DNA of 33,645 nucleotides, taken from assembly GCA_947589465.1 (NCBI GenBank), contig CANQAE010000014.1, forward strand, positions 1 to 33,645, given 5' to 3'. Below the pieces are notes generated by a model, which was not told where the DNA came from, searched no databases, and saw only the letters and a list, made by a program, of their open reading frames with translations. The stretch is from an uncultured Clostridia bacterium (lineage in GTDB: Bacteria > Bacillota > Clostridia > Christensenellales > Pumilibacteraceae). This document shows, piece after piece, positions 7,584 through 14,100 of the stretch (positions are counted from its first letter, which is position 1; the number at the start of each line of letters is the position of its first letter). Both the position numbers and the translations under genes were made by a program.

Positions 7584-7612
7584 ATTATACCATACGGCAA
7601 TATTATTGTCAA
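7584..7612 (-). promoter_or_regulatory. Promoter of the lipoprotein gene
   Basis: Minus strand: TTGACA (7607-7612), 17-bp spacer, TATAAT (7584-7589), a perfect consensus. Leader about 65 nt. Confidence 0.85.
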
Positions 7613-7745
7613 CAAAATAAATTCTCATGCGGATTTTCGGCAGAATCAGCCGCCGCCGAGCGTAATAGAATATATGCATTTGCATCACCCATCCCCTATC
7701 GTTTACAGTAATTCTCGCTAAAAACCACACGCGAATACTTTCCGC

Positions 7746-7774
7746 TTGATTTTCGTATCGAATTATGGTATAAT
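7746..7774 (+). promoter_or_regulatory. Promoter of the small membrane protein-S41 operon
   Basis: TTGATT (7746-7751), 17-bp spacer, TATAAT (7769-7774). Transcription would begin near 7781, shortly before the ATG at 7808. Confidence 0.7.
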
Positions 7775-7807
7775 TGCTACAAAATCAATATTCGGTAGGA
7801 AAATGCT

Positions 7808-8149
7808 ATGAAAAATAAAGACAAAGTCAAAAAGGAAAAAACTTATTGGAACGTCAAGGAAAGTGATATTGACAAGACGTTGCTTGCAAAAATCAAGAAA
7901 AACACCTTAATACTCAATACGACCGTATTAATTTTTGTGCCTTGTTCCTTAATTAATGCAATATTGCAATTGTGCAGCAAATACATAAACAAAACCGCTC
8001 TTTTGGTTCTGTCGATAATTTTTATTGTAATATGTTTGGCTGTGATCGTCATAGAACTATTGACCACCCGAAATTTGCTCAGGTTAAAAAAAGAAGTAAA
8101 GAAAATTCAAGAAGCGCAGAAGACGGAAGAAGAAACAATATCGCAATAA
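7808..8149 (+). CDS. Small two-helix membrane protein, unknown function
   Basis: 113 residues: a basic N-terminus (about 1-30), two hydrophobic helices (about 33-56 and 63-88), and a charged, probably coiled-coil C-terminus (LLRLKKEVKKIQEAQK). An AGGA element precedes the ATG. A consensus promoter lies upstream, and the S41-type peptidase gene starts 20 bp after the stop, so the two are likely co-transcribed. The charged tails on both sides suggest both termini are cytoplasmic. No family recognised. Codon use is more AT-rich than in the core genes of this window. Confidence 0.7.
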   Translation: MKNKDKVKKEKTYWNVKESDIDKTLLAKIKKNTLILNTTVLIFVPCSLINAILQLCSKYINKTALLVLSIIFIVICLAVIVIELLTTRNLLRLKKEVKKIQEAQKTEEETISQ

Positions 8150-8169
8150 GCAGGAGATTCGCGAAAAAG

Positions 8170-9420
8170 ATGACAAAAACCGAAATAGCAAAAACAATAA
8201 TTGACATTTGTCAAAAGGACGCCTCATTCTGTTATGATATTAAAGGCGGCGATCCTCAATCTTTTTTATCTAAAATTTCCGACGATATGCCCGAAAGTGA
8301 TTTCTTGTTTTCGGTAGATCAATATTTGGCGGCTTTCAAAGTATGGGGACACCTCTACTTTTATAAAAAATGGCTACGCCCCTACATAGGCTTTCACGTC
8401 AGAAGATATGGCAATAGCCTATTCATCACCCATGCGGAAAAAGAATTGCCGTTTTCAAAAGGAGATGAAATCATCGCTATCGACGGCTTGGCGATCGAAA
8501 AAGTCGCTGAAAAATTTCCCGTTTTTTTTGATTGCGATCCCCCCGACCGTCAGGGCGAACGTTGGGAAAACATCATTAGTAATGCCAAAGTAGTTACCGT
8601 TCGCACCGAAAGGACTTTCGATTATTCCGTTCGCACAGATATTGAAAGAGAAATCGGAGAACCCTCTTGTGTATACAAGTTAATCAATAAGGATTGTTAC
8701 TACATAAAACTTACTAATTTTTTTGACGAGCAGGATATTTCGTCAATAATTGATTATGCCTCAAAAGACATTACTTGCACCAAAAATCTTATTATAGATC
8801 TCAGAAACAACTGCGGCGGAAGCGATACCGAATTTTTGCCGCTCCTAAAATTTTTGTTGACGAAAGATGATGAAATGTGCGGCAAACCGATTTTTATCGG
8901 AGAAGATGAGATACTTTATACCGAGCGTAATGCAGACGGGCGTATAAAAATCTATAAAGAATATCTCAAAAGCACCGCTTCCGACGAGATTCGTAGTTAT
9001 TTTATCGAGCAAATAGAAGAACAGACAAAAAACAAAAGAAAAGGATTTTTGCCTGCAAAATCAGATGAATTTTTGTTCCCGACAAGCGGCACGCGCTACC
9101 CCGAAAACGTCGTTGTCCTTACCGATTATTATTGCGCTTCTTCGGCGGAAAGTTTTGTGGAGATCGCTTCTCGTTTGCAAAAGGTGACGGTCATCGGTCG
9201 TCCCACAATGGGGGTAAACGATTATGCCAACCTTACATATTTCGACTTTGGAGAATATGTTTTACATTATCCCACATCACGCAGCAAAGCGATAGATTGT
9301 GGAAAAGGAACAAGAGGCAAGGGACTTAAACCCGATATATATGTTCCGTGGACGCCAAATCATATATTCGAAGATATTGATTTGTCTGTTGCATTAAATT
9401 GGCTGGATAAACTAAATTGA
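8170..9420 (+). CDS. S41-family (C-terminal processing/tricorn-like) peptidase
   Basis: 416 residues. A PDZ-like segment (about 73-125, with PFSKGDEIIAIDGLAIE) precedes an S41 core: IIDLRNNCGG (208-217), the nucleophile region CASSAESF with Ser325 two before Glu, GRPTMG (343-348) and a PDIYVPW tail (388-394). Typical CtpA/Prc enzymes have a general-base lysine in GxPTxGKG; here that site is Val349-Asn350, so the enzyme would need another base, as in tricorn-type members, or be inactive. There is no signal peptide from the chosen start, so it appears cytoplasmic, which is unusual for CtpA-like proteins. The start at 8170 is preferred for its AGGAG site (13 nt upstream); the frame is open further upstream, but only through the end of the preceding gene. 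Likely in an operon with the two-helix protein. Confidence 0.8.
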   Translation: MTKTEIAKTIIDICQKDASFCYDIKGGDPQSFLSKISDDMPESDFLFSVDQYLAAFKVWGHLYFYKKWLRPYIGFHVRRYGNSLFITHAEKELPFSKGDEIIAIDGLAIEKVAEKFPVFFDCDPPDRQGERWENIISNAKVVTVRTERTFDYSVRTDIEREIGEPSCVYKLINKDCYYIKLTNFFDEQDISSIIDYASKDITCTKNLIIDLRNNCGGSDTEFLPLLKFLLTKDDEMCGKPIFIGEDEILYTERNADGRIKIYKEYLKSTASDEIRSYFIEQIEEQTKNKRKGFLPAKSDEFLFPTSGTRYPENVVVLTDYYCASSAESFVEIASRLQKVTVIGRPTMGVNDYANLTYFDFGEYVLHYPTSRSKAIDCGKGTRGKGLKPDIYVPWTPNHIFEDIDLSVALNWLDKLN

Positions 9421-9520
9421 AGCAAAAGATTACAACGCGGCGGATCACAGCCCTACTTCTCGCGGAGTAACCGAACTCTACGAAGCGTGGGCGATCTTGG
9501 GCGTGATTTTATGCTACAAT
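9416..9520 (+). pseudogene. Possible gene remnant between the S41 and XRE-GNAT genes
   Basis: A short open stretch with no start codon reads DYNAADHSPTSRGVTELYEAW in part (broken into DYNAADHSPTSRG and VTELYEAWAILG). It looks protein-like and is richer in GC than its surroundings. No family recognised. It could equally be chance. Confidence 0.15.
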
Positions 9521-9536
9521 AATGGCATAAGGAGGT
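9512..9536 (+). promoter_or_regulatory. Extended -10 and ribosome site of the XRE-GNAT gene
   Basis: TGCTACAAT (9512-9520) is an extended -10 box without a convincing -35. AAGGAGGT (9529-9536) is a near-perfect ribosome site, 7 nt before the ATG at 9544. Confidence 0.5.
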
Positions 9537-9543
9537 CTGCTTT

Positions 9544-10305
9544 ATGGATCAAGTCAAGATTGGGCAATTTATTAAAGCCGTTAGGAAAGAGAGAAATTTA
9601 ACGCAACGGGAGGTCGCGGAAAAACTTTTCATTTCCGAAAAAACGGTTTCCAAATGGGAAACGGGAAACGGCTTGCCCGAAGTGAGTTTGATGAAACCTC
9701 TTTGTGATATGCTCGGTATCAGCCTGAACGAACTTTTTTCGGGCGAAAGACTTGACGAAAAACAATATTATAAAAAAGCAGAGCAAAATATCATGACCGT
9801 TGGCGCAAAAAATAAGGAAGCGGAAGATTTATTGATAAGCGAATATATGGAAAAATGTATCCTCAGGAACTTCGTTGCAAATTCAGAGGATATTGGATTA
9901 TTGCAAAAATTCTATTGTCCGAATATGCCTATAAAAGCAATCGAAAAAATGATAGGCGATTGGAACTCGCTCGACTATCAAGGAAAATACTTTGAAATGT
10001 TTGCAATCGTTCAAGCAAAAAAAGTTGTCGGGACTCTTTCATTGTACGAACATTCAAAGAGTGTGGTTTCTGTCGGTATTGAGTTGTTTTCGGGCTGTTG
10101 CGGAAAAGGATACGGTACGATCGCCATGAATAATGCGCTTGATATTTGCAAAGAAAAAGGCTATAAAATTGTCTATCAGCAAGTACGCACAGACAATATC
10201 GCAAGCATAAAACTTCATAATAAAGTCGGCTTTGAAACAGATAATTATATTTACAAAAATCAAAAAGGACAAGATGTGTATCTGTTTCTGAAAGCATTAG
10301 ACTAA
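9544..10305 (+). CDS. XRE-type HTH fused to a GNAT acetyltransferase
   Basis: 253 residues. Residues 5-65 are a clear Cro/CI-type helix-turn-helix (NLTQREVAEKLFISEKTVSKWETG, 18-41, in two parts, then LNELFSG). Residues about 105-252 are a GNAT domain: the acetyl-CoA loop CCGKGYGT (185-192), the following helix, and the DNIASIKLHNKVGFE block (217-231). This joins a DNA-binding module to an acyltransferase. Many XRE proteins of this N-terminal subtype carry membrane tails instead. It may acetylate a small molecule or protein and report on it transcriptionally, but that is inference. A strong ribosome site fixes the start, and a long hairpin ends the transcript. The AT-rich codon use matches the two genes upstream. 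Confidence 0.85.
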   Translation: MDQVKIGQFIKAVRKERNLTQREVAEKLFISEKTVSKWETGNGLPEVSLMKPLCDMLGISLNELFSGERLDEKQYYKKAEQNIMTVGAKNKEAEDLLISEYMEKCILRNFVANSEDIGLLQKFYCPNMPIKAIEKMIGDWNSLDYQGKYFEMFAIVQAKKVVGTLSLYEHSKSVVSVGIELFSGCCGKGYGTIAMNNALDICKEKGYKIVYQQVRTDNIASIKLHNKVGFETDNYIYKNQKGQDVYLFLKALD

Positions 10306-10330
10306 TATATTATATGCGGCGACAGGCGCA

Positions 10331-10357
10331 TCGTGCGAGATACTTGTACTCACACAA
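10331..10357 (+). repeat. Dispersed palindrome, copy 1
   Basis: TCGTGCGAG-ATACTTGTA-CTCACACAA. Copy 1 of a three-copy element (others at 17140-17166 and 33112-33138), preceded in all three by a GCGAC-containing stretch. The right arm has diverged, so the hairpin is weaker here. Confidence 0.6.
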
Positions 10358-10412
10358 AAAAAGCAAGGTTAGATAAAAAAGTTTTTGAGAATACCCCTAC
10401 CGATTCTTAAAG

Positions 10413-10458
10413 CAATAAAAAAATTCCGCGGACAAATATCCGTGGAATTTTTTTATTG
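10413..10458. terminator. Strong bidirectional terminator
   Basis: A 20-bp stem with one G-T wobble (10413-10432 / 10439-10458, loop CAAATA). The AAAAAAATTCC/GGAATTTTTTT core supplies T-runs on both strands. It separates the XRE-GNAT gene from the converging lipoprotein gene. Confidence 0.9.
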
Positions 10459-10503
10459 CCGACCTATAAAGTCGTATTATCGTCCGTTTGCGGCGACCCA
10501 TTA

Positions 10504-11121
10504 TCATCTGTTTGCTGGGGAGCCGTTTTCGTTTGTTTGCTGGGACTCATACTCGAAACTCATCACCGTCTTAACTGCGTATACACCCGCTTCGTAAGAG
10601 GTAACCAACTCGCTTATTTTAGCGTTTTTGGCATCCATCTCTATACTTATCGGCGAGGTAGGCGTTTCGAGGGCGCTTATGCTGAGAAAGTTTGCAGCCT
10701 TGTCGAGAGGTACTGTCGCCTTGAAAATTCCGCCTGAGAAAGTCGCATTCTCGAAGTAATTTTTACCGAACACGAGCGACGGCTCGAAGTCTTTTAGGAC
10801 ATACTTTTCTTTTCGTTCGGTCTTGACATATCCCTTGTTTTCGGGATCTTCCTCATCTTCGCTCGAAAGGTCCTTGCGTCGCCATTCGGTTATAATCGCG
10901 TCATAGCCGTCTTCGCCTTTCGTGATAAGCGTTTCGCGCTTAAACACGACGAACTCGCCGTCCTTTATTTCGGTTTTTTGGGTAATTTTTGTTGCCTCTG
11001 CCACCTGCTCGTAGTAGCCCTCCAATTCGGCATAATCAATACCTTGCATTATCGTATCACAAGCCGCCATTGATACGAGCGCGACGAGAACAGTCAAACA
11101 AATCAATACCTTTTTCATCAT
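10504..11121 (-). CDS. Predicted lipoprotein paired with the large repeat protein
   Basis: 205 residues. Signal peptide with the lipobox SMAAC (Cys21 counting from the first Met). The mature part is charged, with an acidic SSEDEEDPEN segment, and has no recognised family. The start region is ATGATG: the first ATG overlaps the stop codon of the upstream surface-protein gene by four bases (ATGA), with AAAGGAGGG just upstream, so the two are translationally coupled. The second ATG is equally possible. Tight coupling suggests a joint role in the cell envelope, for example as an anchor, chaperone or accessory factor of the giant protein, but nothing in the sequence specifies which. The transcript ends at the hairpin 10413-10458. 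Confidence 0.75.
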   Translation of the reverse strand: MMKKVLICLTVLVALVSMAACDTIMQGIDYAELEGYYEQVAEATKITQKTEIKDGEFVVFKRETLITKGEDGYDAIITEWRRKDLSSEDEEDPENKGYVKTERKEKYVLKDFEPSLVFGKNYFENATFSGGIFKATVPLDKAANFLSISALETPTSPISIEMDAKNAKISELVTSYEAGVYAVKTVMSFEYESQQTNENGSPANR

Positions 11122-14100
11122 AATAACCCTCCTTTCATAATGATATAAGCAAGCGAAAGCAATGCGCTAACTGTGGCGATCGTTTCCGCAAGCCACGATA
11201 TGGGAGCGTCGGCAACCATAACGGCCTCGGCAATGACCGCGTCGATATTCGTTCCGTTCCACTTATCCACGATGGCTTTGTAAGGCGCAATACGTTCTTC
11301 GCCATAGAACATCTCATCTTCGCTTAGCGTTTCGATAAGGTCTGCAAGTCGCTTTACTTTATCGAAATCTGCTGCCGTGAGATCTTCGGCGGTAAGTCCG
11401 TCGGCTACCGAAATTAACTCCTCTATAACCTTTTCGAGGTGCGCGGTGTAATTTTCAGCCGCTTCTGCCACGACTGTGAACTCCTTACTTCCCGAATAGT
11501 TTTTGCTTTCGACAGTGGCGGTTATCGTAAACTCGCCCACATCGTCTATCGTTTCGGGATCAACCTTGACGGTAACGTTGGCAGGCGAATCGCCCTCCAT
11601 AACAGCAACCGAAGCGGACACCGTGAGAGGTTCACCCGCGAAAGGCACTTTGTAAATTCCGTCCGTTATGCTCGGCTGAGAGCCGTTGACGAGCAGAACG
11701 AATAATTGGTCGCTCACGTCCTTTTTAGTAACCGTGTACTTGCCTTTTTTAGCGACAGTAACTTCGTAATTTTCGCTCGTCGAAGTGGCGTCGATTTCGT
11801 ACGTGTCAGCGTCTGCTCCGTCTTGCGGGGCGGTAAGCGTAACGGCAAGTTGCTCCTTTCCGTCATCGCCTACGAAACTTTGTCCCTCGGAGATATTCCA
11901 TGCGTCACTAACGAACGAATACTTTTTACCGAATCCGAACTCGTCGGTCTGGTCTTCGATTTCGATACTTATTTCTTTCTTTGCGACGTTATAGTTCGCC
12001 GTTTCTTTACTTAAAACAACGTTGTAGTTGCTTGGCTGAGTTTCTGAGAGTTTGAAAGTTATCGTGTATTCGCCCGCATTGCAATTTTCGGTTGCGTCCG
12101 TACTGCGATCAAGCCAACTGTCTATATCATTCTCCTCTTGCTCCTCGCCTTCCATTAATCCGCTTACGTCATAATCAAGGTCCTTTATGGCGTCACCGTA
12201 AACCGCATTTATGTCTTTCGGAGTGACGGTCACGGTTGCCTTTTCGATCTCGAAAGTTCCATTTGCCGAACCTTCGAAATTATTGCCTTTCGCCGTCACC
12301 GTAACGGTGGCTTCGCCTGCATTTGTATTAGCCGAGTATTCCGTTTCGTAATCGTCGTCCGTAAACGAATATCCTTCAAGCGTGATCGTCACTTTGGGCG
12401 TTTGCGCTTTGCCATTGTAGACTACCGTTTCCGCAACGGTAACTTTTGCACTTGCTATTGACTTTTTCGCAATATCGAAATTGAGCGTCTTTTCGCCGAC
12501 GAAATTTTTGTTTGCCGCAGTAACGGTAACAGAACCTGCGTCCTTACCTGCATTGACGTTTTCTCCGTACGAAACGCTGTATTCTTCGCTTTGAAGAACT
12601 ATTCCTTTTACCGTAACCGTAAGTTTATCTTTGCTCGGCTCGATTTTGTTTTGCGTATAGGTGTATTTTTCGCTGAGAACGATTTCGGCATCATTAAGGT
12701 CAAGCGTGTTTATAACGAATTTGTTTGTTCCGTCATATTCGGCAAGCGAATAGTTGCCCGCCTTTGCGCCTTCGAGAACTGCGGTAATGTTATAATTGCC
12801 CGCGTCGATCGCGCTGCCCGAAACAGTAAGTTTGACGGTCACGTCGTCACCTTCGACCACACCGTTAAGTTCGTAACTTTCGCTCTTGACGCTTTGTGCC
12901 TCGTGCGAGTTGCGGTTATAATCAACAGACTGCACCTTAATTTCCAAGTTGACTTGTTTTGCCGTGATTTTGAACGCTTCGACTCCGCCCTCGAATGTTA
13001 CTTCATAGTTGTCTTTGCCCTTGCCGTCTATCTTGCCCTCGATATTCGTAACGCCTACATCCGTTGCGCTTGCGGTAAGGGTAACGCTGATCTCGTCGCG
13101 CTCAATGAACGCGCCTTTGTCGACAGTGTAATCGGTACCCTTATTGCTCGTTGCCGAAAATGCCGAACCGTTATATTCGTTGCTCTGTTCATTGATATGC
13201 ACTATAACTTTTTTGGGCGAAATGACAAGTTTTGCAGTTATTTCCATCGTGTACGTCTGCCCGTTGTCGTGAGTTGCGCTTATCGTCGCCTTGATAGTGT
13301 AATCGCCTGCGTCTATAATGCTTTCCTTTTCCACCGACTGAGCGGTGCCATCACCCTTAAAGTACGCAAAAGAGAACTTTGCATTTTCGGGCGCATTGGA
13401 AATCTTCTTCTCGTCGAGGGTATGAGCAGTTCCGTCATATTCGACAGTTTCGCCCTCAAACTCTATATTCTGGAATATGGCTGCCGTAACGGTGTATTTT
13501 CCGTTCTTCGTTTCAACCGTGTAGTTATCCCATCCGTTCTGCGAGTCTTTAAGGAGCGTAACCACTATGTCATAAGTGTTCATCGTCTTGGTGAAGTCCT
13601 TATCATTGACTTCGAGTTTGTAATCGGTATCCTTGGTGAACTCATAATCATTGTCCACAACGCCGTCTATCTTCGCCGTAAGTTCGAGCGCTTCTTGCCC
13701 CACGGGCGAGTTTTTGTCATCGGCGGTGATCGTAACTTTCGCCTTTTCGATAGTGAATTTGGCTGCGAAAGTACCCGTAAAGTTGCGCTTTGCCTGGATA
13801 TTCACCGTGCCCTCGCCCGCGTTCTTGTTGTCGCCGTAGCCCGTTATTTCGTAATCTTCTTGCGTAAGGGTAAGATCGTTCGCCGTGATAGTCATATCCT
13901 CTTGTTGCGGCTCGAACTTTTGGTTAGCGTAAGTGTACGTATTTTTGAACACCACTTCGGGACTAATCGACGTAATATTGAGAGGATCTATGACGAACTT
14001 ATTAGTGCCTTGGAAATCAAAGATATAGTTGCCGCTCTTGTTTCCCGAAGCCGCGCCCTTTATGTCATAACTTCCGGCATTGGTCGCGCTGTCCGTCGAG

